A stretch of DNA of 64,000 nt from an uncultured Prevotellaceae bacterium (GCA_902763615.1 CACWSX010000006.1:27028-91027), one strand, 5' to 3'. Positions 1 to 9,295 are shown, numbered from the stretch's first letter. A program made the numbers and translations. The notes: generated by a model from the sequence alone, not told the origin.

Positions 1-2
1 AG

Positions 3-926
3 TTTCTGATTTTCTTATTCTTTCTCGTTCTGTCAGGATTCTTTTGGCTTTTCCTGGCTCTCAACGAGTCCTACGAGAAGGAGTTTGCCATTCCTGTGAC
101 CATCACGGATGTGCCCAAAAACATTATGCTTACTTCCGACGAGACCGACACCGTCAGGATTACCATCCACGACAAAGGCACCACCTTGCTCACCTATATG
201 TATGGCAAGGCGCTGCCACATGTGCGTGTCAACTACAAGAACTACGCCCGTAACGATGGCACAGGAACCATCCCGATGGGCGAATTGCAGAGGTTTATCC
301 GCCAGCAGTTGGTCAGCAGCTCAAGAATCACGAACTTCAAGCCCGACAAACTGGTCTTCTATTATAACTTTGGCGACAAAAAGCGCGTTCCTGTAAGATG
401 GAGTGGACGTGTCATCCCTGAGCAGCTATTCTTCATTTCAAGGGTAGAGTATCAGCCTGACAGTGTAACTGTCTACGCACCAAAGGAGAAGTTAGATAGT
501 ATCAATATGATCTATACGGAGCAGTTGAACTACGTGAACTTCCGCGATACGCTGCAAATATATTGTCGTCTGATGAAACAGACGGGTGTAAAGACGGTGC
601 CAGAGGAAATCAGCATCCGCTTCTTCACCGATGTACTGACAGAAGAGAGCATCGACGGTGTACCAATTCAGGGAATCAATATGCCACCAGGAAAGATTCT
701 CCGTACTTTCCCTGCTAAGGTCAAGGTGCGCTTCGTCACGGGTGCTAATGTATTCCGCAACTTGCATCCAGAAGACTTTACCGTGGTGGCCGACTACAAC
801 GAATTGGTCAATAACCCGTCGGAGAAGTGCCGCATTTTCCTAAAGGACTCACCTTCGGGCATCTCGCGTGCCAGGCTTGAAGTCACTCACGTTGACTATT
901 TGATAGAGGAAGAGGGAGGCCGCTAA
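3..926 (+). CDS. YbbR-like (CdaR-type) membrane-anchored protein, 5' partial
   Basis: The frame is open from the window edge, so the start lies upstream; about 307 codons are visible. The first 20 visible residues are a hydrophobic membrane segment (FLIFLFFLVLSG...), followed by an extracytoplasmic region with YbbR-type beta-rich repeats: 'FAIPVTITDVP' near the start and the typical 'PDSVTVYAPKEKL' in the middle. In Firmicutes such proteins (CdaR) regulate a diadenylate cyclase; in Bacteroidota they commonly sit next to coaE and their role is not settled. Its stop codon shares one base with the start of coaE (TAATG at 924-928), so the two are co-translated. A GTG at 96 would be a possible start in isolation, but it would cut off the membrane segment. 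Confidence 0.85.
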   Translation, partial: FLIFLFFLVLSGFFWLFLALNESYEKEFAIPVTITDVPKNIMLTSDETDTVRITIHDKGTTLLTYMYGKALPHVRVNYKNYARNDGTGTIPMGELQRFIRQQLVSSSRITNFKPDKLVFYYNFGDKKRVPVRWSGRVIPEQLFFISRVEYQPDSVTVYAPKEKLDSINMIYTEQLNYVNFRDTLQIYCRLMKQTGVKTVPEEISIRFFTDVLTEESIDGVPIQGINMPPGKILRTFPAKVKVRFVTGANVFRNLHPEDFTVVADYNELVNNPSEKCRIFLKDSPSGISRARLEVTHVDYLIEEEGGR

Positions 927-1903
927 TGAAAATCGGTATTACGGGAGGTATTGGCAGTGGCAAGAGCTACGTCTGTCAACAACTGAAAGCGCGCGGCTAC
1001 GAGGTCTACGATTGTGACAATGCCGCCAAGCGTCTGATGCGCACCTCACCTGAGATCCGACAGCAACTCACAGCCCTTATTGGTCCAGACGCTTATGTCG
1101 GTGATCAATTGAACAAGGCCGTTGTTGCCAAATTCCTATTGATCTCCGAGGACAATGCACATGCTGTCGACACCATCGTCCATCCGGCTGTATTCCGAGA
1201 CTTTGAAGCGAGCGGTATAAAGTGGATGGAAAGTGCCATCCTCTATGAATCAGGCGCCTACCGTCTCGTCGACAAAACCATCGTGGTCACTGCGCCAGAG
1301 GAAATACGCATCCAACGTGTCATGCAGCGCGACGGCATCAGCCGTGAGAAAGTGCTCGAATGGATGGCTCGTCAATTACCGCAGGAGGAAATACGCCGCA
1401 AGGCCGATTTTGAGATTGTCAACGACGGAGAAGCAAATATTGAACAACAATTAAACATAATATTAAGAAACATGAAAGAAACCATTTTAGCAATCGCCGG
1501 CAAGCCCGGCCTTTACAAACTCGTATCACGAGGCAAGAACAACCTGATTGTCGAAGCTCTTGACGCTACGCATCGTCGTCAGCCTGCTTTCGCTACTGAC
1601 AGAATTACATCACTCGGTGACATCGCGATGTTCACTGAGACAGACGATGTGCCCCTGATGACCGTACTCGACAACATGAAAAAACTCGAGGATGGCAAGA
1701 AAGCCAGTATCAACGAGAAAAAAGCTTCGGGTCAGGAACTGCAGGATTATTTCACCAAGGTACTTCCTGAATGGGATCGCGACCGTGTGCAGAACAGCCA
1801 CATCAAGAAACTCATCACCTGGTATAACATTCTCATTGAGAGCGGCATTACCGATTTCAAGACAGAGGAACCAGAGGAAACAAAAGAAGAGGCTTCGGAA
1901 TAA
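926..1903 (+). CDS. coaE: Dephospho-CoA kinase fused to a DUF5606 domain
   Basis: CoaE phosphorylates the ribose 3'-OH of dephospho-CoA, the last step of coenzyme A synthesis. Residues 1-182 are a complete CoaE: P-loop GGIGSGKS at 7-14, the D-x-D 'YDCDNAAKRLM' and 'ILYESGAY'. Residues 183-325 match DUF5606 ('ILAIAGKPGLYKLVSRGK', 'TSLGDIAMFTE'), a small Bacteroidota protein of unknown role usually encoded separately. There is no stop between them. The junction is a Met codon at 1472 preceded by an AT-rich stretch that resembles a normal leader, so a free DUF5606 protein could also be made by internal initiation. Total length 325 residues against about 200 for ordinary CoaE. A hairpin terminator follows and includes the stop codon. 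Confidence 0.9.
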   Translation: MKIGITGGIGSGKSYVCQQLKARGYEVYDCDNAAKRLMRTSPEIRQQLTALIGPDAYVGDQLNKAVVAKFLLISEDNAHAVDTIVHPAVFRDFEASGIKWMESAILYESGAYRLVDKTIVVTAPEEIRIQRVMQRDGISREKVLEWMARQLPQEEIRRKADFEIVNDGEANIEQQLNIILRNMKETILAIAGKPGLYKLVSRGKNNLIVEALDATHRRQPAFATDRITSLGDIAMFTETDDVPLMTVLDNMKKLEDGKKASINEKKASGQELQDYFTKVLPEWDRDRVQNSHIKKLITWYNILIESGITDFKTEEPEETKEEASE

Positions 1904-1922
1904 CCGAAGCCTCTTTTCTTTT
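1887..1922 (+). terminator. Rho-independent terminator of coaE
   Basis: A 12-bp perfect stem (AAGAGGCTTCGG / CCGAAGCCTCTT) with loop AATAA is followed by a T-rich run. The coaE stop codon lies in the loop. It separates coaE from the convergent barrel gene ending at 1935. Confidence 0.85.
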
Positions 1923-1934
1923 TACGGGATTGGC

Positions 1935-4900
1935 TTAGAATCTGCCGGGACCTCCGAAGCCACCGCCCATTCCACCGCCCATCGGCATTCCGCCTCCGAA
2001 GCCGCCTCCACGATTGCCACCACGGTTACCACCACGGCCACCGCCCATTGGCATACCACCCATCATGCCACCCATCATACCCATACGGGATGCACGTGTG
2101 CCGAAGAAGTTCAGACGATAGCTGGCGCGGAACATGATGTAGCTGGTCACAGCATTGTACTCGTTATCGGTACGGGCCATCTGGCTAATGGTCGTCGAGA
2201 AGTTCGACTGCTGACCTAAAATATCATAGAACTGCAGTGAGAGCGTCAATGGCTTACCACGCAGCAGGCTGTGAGAAATCTGACCGTTCCAGAGAAGTTC
2301 GTTGGTATTCATCGACTGGTCATCATAGCCACGGCGGCTGTTCATACTGATATCAGTCGTAATCTGTGTACCCCAAGGCAGATAGATGGTCGAGTTCATA
2401 CCGTAGGAGTAGGTCCAGGTATCGAGATTCGACTGCGGCTGCAGCTTATTACGCGTAGAGTTGTAGTTCACCGATCCATTAAGCTCCACTTCCAACCAGT
2501 CGTTGCGGTAGCTGGCTCCCAGACGACCGCCAATCATATTCTGGTTGGTTGAATTCCTCAGGGTCTCCCGAGTCTTCATGTCACCAACATAACCCACACG
2601 GTGGTTGAAGTTCTCGTTCAAAGAGACATTGTAGCTGAAGTAGCCCAATGAGTCGATAGCAGAGTTCCACATGATGTTACCACCGGCATTCCAGTTACCA
2701 TTGATATTCTCAGGCCTTGACTCCTGACCACCAATAGAAGTATAGGTCACCTTATTGACGATGCTGTTCATGGTGGTCGAGAAGTTCAGGTTGGCATTGA
2801 TCATGCGCTGATAGTTCATAATGTAGTTGTTGAAACGCAGGTTGAAGCTCTGTGTAAACGAAGGTTTCAGATCGGGGTTACCCGTTGTCTTGCTCAGAGG
2901 GTTAGTATCATCGTTGATCACGAGCAGCTGGTCAATCGAGGGCTGGCTGGTGCTACCACGATACTGGAACTGAAGGCTACCCGACTGTGTGGGACGCCAG
3001 CGGAAATTGGCTGTCGGGCTCCAGTTGGTCACCGTACGTTTTACGACGGTGTCTACACCCAGATAACGCTGTGTATAGTCTGATGTCTGCGGAATAACCT
3101 GCACACCTACGTTAAAATCATAGGTATCACGGATGAAGCGCAGCATAATCTCACCCGTATGGATATAGTTTGAGTAGGCAGAATAGCGACTCTGATCCTT
3201 GCTGTAATAGGCATCATCTTTCGTTGGTGAATAGCCATTCTGAACCAGATCGAAGTAATCGCTCCACTGACGATATACCGGTGTTACGCTACTGAAGTCA
3301 AAACTCTTGGTAGGATCCGACAGGAGGGGATTTGAATAGTCAAACGTCTGACGGTCACTCTCGTTATAGCGATACTGGAAGGTATAGCTGAACTGCAGGA
3401 ACGTAGCATAGGCGATCGGCTCGCTGTAGGTAGCGCGGACACTGTAGTCCCACGACTTTGTCGGCGACAAGTTGTAACGGTTGGCCTGATATTCAGAAAG
3501 CCCTGATACACCATTATAGGTCGTGGTCTGACCTTGGAAAAGCCTCGTCTGGTTATTCGACAACTGCTTATTCTCATTGTTGCTATAGTTTCCTGTCAGT
3601 TGTACGGTGATGTTACGTCCTCTACCATTCAGCAGACGGTTAATCTGCAATGTACCGCCAAGACGTTTGTTTTCGCCATAACCCAGCGACTTGTTGTTTC
3701 CACCGTTCTTGAGGAATTCACTCAGGTCGCCACCATTCTTCACGACCTCTGTTAAGACAGCTGCATCCAACTGATAATCAATATAACTGTAGGGATTGTC
3801 ATTGAATGTAGCAGAGAGGTTGCGACTCTGGCTGTCATTATTACCGAAGCTCCAGTTCGGACGGAAGGCAATGTTCCACAATGTGTCAGGCGTCCACTCC
3901 ACACGTCCCTGAACGCTCCAATTGGTGTTACGTGAGTAACTCTGGTTGATAGAGCTCTGGAACTGTTTCATGGTGGGGTCAGCCGTAAAGTTCTCCTGGA
4001 ACCGACGCGACCAGTTATCACCGTCACGATGGTTCACATTCACGCTGGCCTGGGCAACAACCAGTTTGGGCTTCTCATAGTTGATGTTGATCATACCGGT
4101 CTTGGCAGCATTCAAGCCACCGCCACCCATACCCATACCACCGCCGAAGCGTCGGCCACCGCCGCCACCCATGCCCTGGTCGTTGGTATTGTTGGCATTG
4201 AGCATACCCATCACGCGATAGTCGTCACGCATATACATACCAAACAAACGGCCAGAATAGCGACTCTTAGTACCAATGCCCAAGTCGGCATTGAGCATTG
4301 TACCACGGTTCATACCAGCACGGATACCGAAATCAAGCACCGTCTGTTCATTACCATCGTCAATACCGGTGATTCGGGCCAGGTCGCTCTTCTCGTCATA
4401 TGCGCGAACCTTTTCAATAATAGAGGTAGGCAGGTTCTTAAGCGCTGTCTGGGCGTCGCCAAAATCCTTACCGTCCACCTTGATCTTCGACACCTGCTTA
4501 CCGTTGATGGTGATGTTACCATTCTCATCGATATCGGCACCAGGCATACGCTTTACCAGTTCCTCCACCACAGAGCCCTCTGGCACACGATAGGCGTCGG
4601 CATTAAAGATCAGAGTGTCGCCCTTCGACTGCACCTTAGCCAGATGGGCTGTCACCGTAGCACCCTGCAGCATGATGGCGTCAGGAGCCAGACTGATGGT
4701 GCCTGCCGACACATTTTTACCTTCGGCTACGGTAATCTTCTTCGTGTAGGTCTTAAAGCCTACATAGGTAATACGCAGTGTAAAGGTACCGTCACTCGGT
4801 GCCTTCACACTGAAATTACCATCAGCATTAGTTACGGCATTGGATACCACTTTTTCACCGCTCAACAGAGAGGCTGTAGCTTGAATCACAGCATCCTTAG

Positions 4901-4994
4901 TGTCTTGTTCCACTACTTTACCGGTTACGGTTCGTTGAGCAAATCCAGCGATTGTCATCACACTGACAATCATCAAAATAAGTAATCTTCTCAT
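1935..4994 (-). CDS. Large outer-membrane beta-barrel protein (TonB-receptor-like)
   Basis: 1019 residues. A Sec signal peptide (1-19) precedes a carboxypeptidase-regulatory-like beta-sandwich (about 20-105, 'VTGKVVEQDTKDAVIQATAS'), then a plug-like region (about 110-215, 'VVEELVKRMPGADIDENG', 'KVDGKDFG') and a long barrel region rich in alternating aromatic strands (about 220-965). This is the architecture of the Bacteroidota outer-membrane barrel family related to TonB-dependent receptors; no clear TonB box or partner SusD gene is present, so its substrate is unknown. Two Gly/Met/Arg-rich low-complexity stretches are visible: one near 272-297 and a long C-terminal tail (about 968-1019) after the last strand. 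No neighbour shares its strand, so it is probably monocistronic. Confidence 0.85.
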   Translation of the reverse strand: MRRLLILMIVSVMTIAGFAQRTVTGKVVEQDTKDAVIQATASLLSGEKVVSNAVTNADGNFSVKAPSDGTFTLRITYVGFKTYTKKITVAEGKNVSAGTISLAPDAIMLQGATVTAHLAKVQSKGDTLIFNADAYRVPEGSVVEELVKRMPGADIDENGNITINGKQVSKIKVDGKDFGDAQTALKNLPTSIIEKVRAYDEKSDLARITGIDDGNEQTVLDFGIRAGMNRGTMLNADLGIGTKSRYSGRLFGMYMRDDYRVMGMLNANNTNDQGMGGGGGRRFGGGMGMGGGGLNAAKTGMININYEKPKLVVAQASVNVNHRDGDNWSRRFQENFTADPTMKQFQSSINQSYSRNTNWSVQGRVEWTPDTLWNIAFRPNWSFGNNDSQSRNLSATFNDNPYSYIDYQLDAAVLTEVVKNGGDLSEFLKNGGNNKSLGYGENKRLGGTLQINRLLNGRGRNITVQLTGNYSNNENKQLSNNQTRLFQGQTTTYNGVSGLSEYQANRYNLSPTKSWDYSVRATYSEPIAYATFLQFSYTFQYRYNESDRQTFDYSNPLLSDPTKSFDFSSVTPVYRQWSDYFDLVQNGYSPTKDDAYYSKDQSRYSAYSNYIHTGEIMLRFIRDTYDFNVGVQVIPQTSDYTQRYLGVDTVVKRTVTNWSPTANFRWRPTQSGSLQFQYRGSTSQPSIDQLLVINDDTNPLSKTTGNPDLKPSFTQSFNLRFNNYIMNYQRMINANLNFSTTMNSIVNKVTYTSIGGQESRPENINGNWNAGGNIMWNSAIDSLGYFSYNVSLNENFNHRVGYVGDMKTRETLRNSTNQNMIGGRLGASYRNDWLEVELNGSVNYNSTRNKLQPQSNLDTWTYSYGMNSTIYLPWGTQITTDISMNSRRGYDDQSMNTNELLWNGQISHSLLRGKPLTLSLQFYDILGQQSNFSTTISQMARTDNEYNAVTSYIMFRASYRLNFFGTRASRMGMMGGMMGGMPMGGGRGGNRGGNRGGGFGGGMPMGGGMGGGFGGPGRF

Positions 4995-5119
4995 GATAGT
5001 TGTATAAAATTCTGCTCCTTTGACGCATCAAAATTTGGAAAGTTTAATCAATCCTAAGAAAAAAAATGTAAATTCTACAATTATTTTTGTCATTTTAAAC
5101 GAATTTCCAAAAATTTGAC

Positions 5120-5127
5120 TAACTTTG
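5120..5127 (+). promoter_or_regulatory. Promoter -7 box (TAACTTTG) of aroB
   Basis: Perfect match to the Bacteroidota -7 element TAnnTTTG. No TTTG is found at the expected distance upstream. The box places transcription start near 5132, which rules out a TTG start at 5115 and disfavours the ATG at 5139. Confidence 0.6.
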
Positions 5128-5156
5128 CACACGCAAAAATGACCATTAAAAGGATA

Positions 5157-6212
5157 ATGACGCCCCAAAAGGTAGAAATAGCGGAGAATTTAGAGACATC
5201 ACTCGCCAAGGCTATCGAGGCTTGCGAGCACGACAAGGTTTTCATTCTCACCGACGAAACCACCCGAGAGTTCTGCTGGCCCGTTGTCAGCGGTTTCCCA
5301 TGCCTTCATGGTGCTGAGGTTATCAGCATCGGGGCTACCGATACCCACAAGACACTCGAATCACTGGTCCATGTCTGGGAAGAACTCGGACGTATGGGCG
5401 GTACTCGCCATACCTTATTAATAAATATAGGAGGTGGCATGGTGACTGATCTGGGCGGCTTTGCGGCATCCACTTTCAAGCGCGGCATCAATTACATCAA
5501 TATCCCCACCACCTTGCTTGCGATGGTCGACGCCAGCGTCGGCGGCAAGACAGGCATTAACTTCCGAGGTCTGAAGAATGAGATCGGGGTGTTCAACAAT
5601 GCTGCTACGGTTATTCTCAGTACACAGTTTCTGCGTACCCTCGACCGCGAGAACATCCTTTCCGGCTATGCCGAAATGCTCAAGCACGGGCTCATCTCCA
5701 ATGAAGCGATGTGGGCAGAACTGCTGAATTTCAATCTCGATACCGAGCAACTCGACCTGACCACCCTCCAGCGCATGCTGGCCGATAGTGTGGCCGTCAA
5801 ACAACGCATCGTCACCGAGGATCCTTTGGAGCACGGTATACGCAAGGCACTCAACCTCGGCCACACTGCAGGTCATGCCTTCGAATCGTTTGCACTAAGC
5901 CACGGTCCCATCCTTCACGGCTATGCCGTTGCCTATGGCCTCGTCTGCGAACTCTACCTGAGTTGTGTTAAGACCGGTTTCCCCACCGACAAAATGCGAC
6001 AGACCATCAGTTTCATCCGAGAACACTATGGTCGCATGTCCATCACTTGCGATGACTACCCCACCCTATTCGAGTTCATGACACATGACAAGAAGAACAC
6101 AGCGGGCAGCATCAACTTCACCCTGCTCGGGGGCATCGGCGACATCCGCATCAACCAGACGGCCACAAAGGATGAAATCTACGAAGCCATCGATTTCTAT
6201 CGTGAGGGCTGA
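5157..6212 (+). CDS. aroB: 3-dehydroquinate synthase
   Basis: Converts DAHP to 3-dehydroquinate, the second step of the shikimate pathway, which supplies the chorismate used by the men operon next door. The family signature is intact: 'GGGMVTDLGGFAASTFKRG', then 'IPTTLLAMVDASVGGKTGIN' (NAD and metal site), 'GHTAGHAFES' and 'HGYAVAYGL' with metal-binding histidines. About 351 residues from the chosen ATG, normal for Bacteroidota. An in-frame ATG at 5139 is possible but would leave only a few bases of leader after the -7 box at 5120-5127. A hairpin terminator follows. Confidence 0.95.
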   Translation: MTPQKVEIAENLETSLAKAIEACEHDKVFILTDETTREFCWPVVSGFPCLHGAEVISIGATDTHKTLESLVHVWEELGRMGGTRHTLLINIGGGMVTDLGGFAASTFKRGINYINIPTTLLAMVDASVGGKTGINFRGLKNEIGVFNNAATVILSTQFLRTLDRENILSGYAEMLKHGLISNEAMWAELLNFNLDTEQLDLTTLQRMLADSVAVKQRIVTEDPLEHGIRKALNLGHTAGHAFESFALSHGPILHGYAVAYGLVCELYLSCVKTGFPTDKMRQTISFIREHYGRMSITCDDYPTLFEFMTHDKKNTAGSINFTLLGGIGDIRINQTATKDEIYEAIDFYREG

Positions 6213-6302
6213 GAAAGATATCACGGTTGTCGCATCCGAAATGCGGCTCTTGAGAAAGACCAATCAACTTAGTGAACCTGATCATATTACTAACTAATCG
6301 CA

Positions 6303-6340
6303 GATGCAGCCACTTGTGAAAGCAGCTGCATCTCTTTTTT
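6303..6340 (+). terminator. Rho-independent terminator after aroB
   Basis: Stem GATGCAGC / GCTGCATC (6303-6310 and 6325-6332) with a 14-base loop and a T-run at 6335-6340. It also lies just beyond the menE stop on the opposite strand, but the T-run favours the aroB direction. Confidence 0.75.
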
Positions 6341-6372
6341 GTGTTTCTCCTACATACTCTACGTATGGCGAA

Positions 6373-7410
6373 TCATTCGCTAACAAGCAATTCTGCCTCA
6401 TGGCGGGCAGGCTTGCCTGTAGCGGTGAGAGGAATGTGAGAAACGTGGAGATAGGCGCGAGGCCGATGGAAGCGTGGTAGGATACGCTCGCAAACTTCGC
6501 GAACTTCAGCGATAGAACCTTCGGTAAGGAGGACGACAATCTCGCCGAATTTTTCATCAGGACGTTTGGTAATTAAATAAGGTACGCGCAGATGAGGACG
6601 GAGTTGACGCTCGAGTTCCTCAGCCTGGATTTTAAGTCCTCCGGAGCAAATGATGTTGTCGCGACGACCGAGGATGCGAAAGCGCTGGCCTTGTGATAGC
6701 GTTGCAATATCATTAGTGACAAGGGATTCTGGACAAACTTCGGGGGCATCTATGATAAGACAGCCGTCGGAGGAGAGGGAGAGATGTACGGAGGGAAAGG
6801 GTGTGTACCAATCGGAAGTGTCTGGGCCAGAAAGACGACGGAGAGCGATGTGGGAAAGGGTCTCGGTCATTCCGTAGGTGCTCCAGACAGCGTTGGGGAA
6901 GCTTTTGAGTTCTGCAGCCAAGACATCGTCGATGGCACCACCGCCAATGATGAGGTGACGGATCTGCATCAGCCGCTCACGTTCCTCAGGCACTTGCAGC
7001 GAATTATACACCTGCATTGGCACCATCGCCGCAAAACTGATATTCAAACACTTAGGGACGGTTCTTTTTTGTTTGACTGCATATCGCCCGTTATGGTCAA
7101 ACAAAAAAGAACCGTCCCTAGGTGTTTGAAGAGGATGGCCAGAGGGACTGACGGTGATGAGGCGCAAGCGACGTTCGAGGGCGCGAACCACCATCATCTT
7201 ACCGGCAATATAGTCTAGTGACATACAGAGCAGCGCCGTATCACCTTCACGGAGGTCAAGGAAGTCGTTGGTGCGTCGGGCAGAGGCGAGCATACGCAAC
7301 TTCTCGACTAGCATGGGCTTGGGCGCACCTGTCGAGCCGCTGGTCTGTACCAACACCGTTTCAGAAGGGTTATTCCACTCTTCAAGGAACTCGTTTAACG
7401 ACATCGCCAT
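6373..7410 (-). CDS. menE: o-Succinylbenzoate-CoA ligase with in-frame palindromic insertion
   Basis: MenE activates o-succinylbenzoate to its CoA thioester with ATP. AMP-forming ligase motifs are all present: P-loop 'TSGSTGAPKP' (23-32), 'YGMTETLSHIALR', 'GRRDNIICSGGLKI' and the C-terminal catalytic lysine region 'LTATGKPAR'. Residues 95-122, immediately before the conserved 'SFAAMVPMQV' segment, are encoded by an 84-base near-perfect inverted repeat (7045-7128), exactly 28 codons, so the protein carries a foreign-looking peptide (QTPRDGSFLF...KQKRTVPKCL). Last gene of the men operon; it overlaps menC by 16 bases (10 if the second Met is used). Function is likely retained since all motifs flank the insertion, but activity is not proven. 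Confidence 0.93.
   Translation of the reverse strand: MAMSLNEFLEEWNNPSETVLVQTSGSTGAPKPMLVEKLRMLASARRTNDFLDLREGDTALLCMSLDYIAGKMMVVRALERRLRLITVSPSGHPLQTPRDGSFLFDHNGRYAVKQKRTVPKCLNISFAAMVPMQVYNSLQVPEERERLMQIRHLIIGGGAIDDVLAAELKSFPNAVWSTYGMTETLSHIALRRLSGPDTSDWYTPFPSVHLSLSSDGCLIIDAPEVCPESLVTNDIATLSQGQRFRILGRRDNIICSGGLKIQAEELERQLRPHLRVPYLITKRPDEKFGEIVVLLTEGSIAEVREVCERILPRFHRPRAYLHVSHIPLTATGKPARHEAELLVSE
7045..7128. repeat. 84-bp palindromic element inside menE
   Basis: Two 33-base arms (7045-7077 and 7096-7128) are reverse complements with one mismatch, separated by an 18-base loop. Core TTAGGGACGGTTC followed by a T6 run. The length is exactly 28 codons and the reading frame of menE passes through it. 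It shares the GGGAC(A/G)G core with the elements in menC and menF. Confidence 0.95.
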
Positions 7411-8447
7411 AACTGATCGCCCCTGATTACCAGAGGCATAGGGATATTATCAGTGAAGAGTTGACCAGTGCCGAGGCCTTGAGGCATCGTGATACAGTCG
7501 CCATAGACAGAAGAGGCGAACTGGGCAATGGCATTGAGACCGATATTGCTCTCAAGGGCGGAGGTAATCCAGGAATCAATGCCGAGGTCACGAGCTGTTT
7601 CTATCCACTCACGACAGCCTGTCATCCCACCGTGCAAAGAGGGTTTGAGGATAATGTAACGCGGTTTGATAATGTTGAGCATATGACGTTTCATGGCCGG
7701 ATCGTTCACACCGATAAGTTCTTCGTCGAGTGCGATGGGAAGCGGAGATTCGCGACAGAGCTCAGCCATATAGGCCCACTGCCCCTGACGGATAGGTTGC
7801 TCAATGGAGTGAATGGCGTATTGTGAGAGAAGTTCGAGTTTATAAAGCGCCTCATCGTAAGGAAAAGCACCATTGGCATCGAGGCGGAGTTCTATTTCAT
7901 GGAAAGAGAAACGTGAACGGATGCGCTTAATCAGATCTAACTCCTGATCAAAATCGATGGCACCAATTTTCAACTTGACACATCTAAAACCCAATTCCAA
8001 TTTCTCCTCCATACGTTTGAGCATTTCCTCGTGATTGCCCATCCAGACGAGGCCGTTGATAGGGATGCCTGCCTCGCCACGGGAGAATGCGGTGTCGAAG
8101 AGGTCGTCGCCGTGCAGGAGATTCAGCAGAGCCGTCTCCAAGCCAAAGAGCATCGAGGGGTAGTCGCGGAGAGCGGGAACCATAGACAGGACACACTGGG
8201 GACAGTCCCCATTGTGTCCTTCCAGCGCCTTACAGACATCGGTGCAGAACTTATTTAGTGTAGCAGCATACTCGGCATCAAGCATTGCATCGCAACTGAG
8301 GTCGGGCAATGGGGCGCACTCCCCCACTCCTTCGTGCTGACCATCTGACAGATGTATCAACCAGATTTTCCTTGTTGTATAGACACCTCTGGAAGTTCCC
8401 GCCGGCTGCTTGAAATGGAGCAGACGCTCCTCTATGCGATAGGTCAT
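7395..8447 (-). CDS. menC: o-Succinylbenzoate synthase
   Basis: An enolase-superfamily enzyme that dehydrates SHCHC to o-succinylbenzoate. Visible catalytic features: 'CVKLKIG' lysine, metal ligands in 'LRLDANGAF' (Asp), 'HSIEQPI' (Glu) and 'IALDEELIG' (Asp), and the second lysine in 'ILKPSLHGG'. 350 residues. Residues about 76-87 ([12 protein letters not shown]), in the N-terminal capping domain, are encoded by a 33-base palindrome (8188-8220), exactly 11 codons. Start overlaps the menB stop by four bases (ATGA), so translation is coupled. Confidence 0.93.
   Translation of the reverse strand: MTYRIEERLLHFKQPAGTSRGVYTTRKIWLIHLSDGQHEGVGECAPLPDLSCDAMLDAEYAATLNKFCTDVCKALEGHNGDCPQCVLSMVPALRDYPSMLFGLETALLNLLHGDDLFDTAFSRGEAGIPINGLVWMGNHEEMLKRMEEKLELGFRCVKLKIGAIDFDQELDLIKRIRSRFSFHEIELRLDANGAFPYDEALYKLELLSQYAIHSIEQPIRQGQWAYMAELCRESPLPIALDEELIGVNDPAMKRHMLNIIKPRYIILKPSLHGGMTGCREWIETARDLGIDSWITSALESNIGLNAIAQFASSVYGDCITMPQGLGTGQLFTDNIPMPLVIRGDQLWRCR
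8188..8220. repeat. 33-bp palindromic element inside menC
   Basis: Arms AGGACACACTGGGGAC and GTCCCCATTGTGTCCT flank a single base; they pair with one mismatch. Length is 11 codons and the menC frame is kept. It contains the GGGAC-A-GTCCC centre. Confidence 0.9.
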
Positions 8448-9295
8448 GGGAGCTTAGGATATTTCTTGAAGTCGGGTTTGCGCTTTTCGAGGAAGGCCTT
8501 GCCACCCTCCTGGGCCTCATCGAGGAAATAGTAAAGCATGGTGCAATCGCCAGCCAATTCCTGAATACCAGCCTGACCGTCGAGTTCGGCATTGAGGCCA
8601 GCCTTGATCATACGGAGGGCCAGGGGCGAACGCTCCATCATCACCTCAGCCCACTCGACACACTCGTCTTCAAGACGCTCAATGGGCACCACCTTGTTGA
8701 CCATCCCCATCTCCTCGGCCTCTTTTGCAGAGTACTGACGACAGAGGAACCAAATTTCACGCGCCTTCTTCTGACCCACGATACGGGCGAGATATGAAGA
8801 GCCGAAGCCGGCATCGAAAGAACCGACCTTTGGCCCAGTCTGTCCGAAGATGGCATTTTCGGAGGCGATGGTAAGGTCGCAGACGAGGTGGAGCACATGA
8901 CCACCACCGATGGCATAGCCATTCACCATCGCAATCACAGGCTTAGGCAGCCGACGAATCTGCATCTGCACATCGAGGACACTCAGACGGGGTACACCCT
9001 CTTCATCGACATAGCCTCCACGGCCTTTCACATGCATATCGCCACCAGAGCAGAAGGCGTGCTTGACATCAGCAAGCGTCTTGCCCTCAGGCACTTCTGA
9101 CATCGCTCCCGTGAGCAATACCACAGAGATGTCCTGCATCTCACGGCACATAGAGAAAGCCTGAGAGAGTTCCCAAGTTGTCTTTGGGGTAAAGGCATTG
9201 CGGTACTGCGGACGGTTGATGGTAATCTTGGCGATACCATTATACGCTTCGAAGAGAATTTCCTCGAACTTGCGGATTTCTTTCCAATCTCTCAT
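8444..9295 (-). CDS. menB: 1,4-Dihydroxy-2-naphthoyl-CoA synthase
   Basis: A crotonase-fold enzyme that closes the second ring of o-succinylbenzoyl-CoA to give DHNA-CoA. Typical MenB motifs: '[20 protein letters not shown]', oxyanion-hole '[20 protein letters not shown]', '[19 protein letters not shown]' and the C-terminal '[18 protein letters not shown]'. 283 residues, family-typical, with no insertion. Four-base overlaps with both menC downstream and menD upstream show tight operon packing. Confidence 0.96.
   Translation of the reverse strand: MRDWKEIRKFEEILFEAYNGIAKITINRPQYRNAFTPKTTWELSQAFSMCREMQDISVVLLTGAMSEVPEGKTLADVKHAFCSGGDMHVKGRGGYVDEEGVPRLSVLDVQMQIRRLPKPVIAMVNGYAIGGGHVLHLVCDLTIASENAIFGQTGPKVGSFDAGFGSSYLARIVGQKKAREIWFLCRQYSAKEAEEMGMVNKVVPIERLEDECVEWAEVMMERSPLALRMIKAGLNAELDGQAGIQELAGDCTMLYYFLDEAQEGGKAFLEKRKPDFKKYPKLP

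Noticed and set aside
4029-4985. Long plus-strand open frame opposite the barrel gene
   Set aside because: It has no signal, membrane or family features, is rich in His/Thr as expected from antisense of a GC-biased gene, and lies fully inside the well-supported barrel protein.
5115-5156. Upstream TTG or ATG starts for aroB
   Set aside because: The TTG overlaps the -7 promoter box and the ATG at 5139 would leave almost no leader; the ATG at 5157 fits best.
7045-7128. Palindrome in menE read as a terminator or gene boundary
   Set aside because: The menE frame continues through it with conserved motifs on both sides, and no gene ends there.
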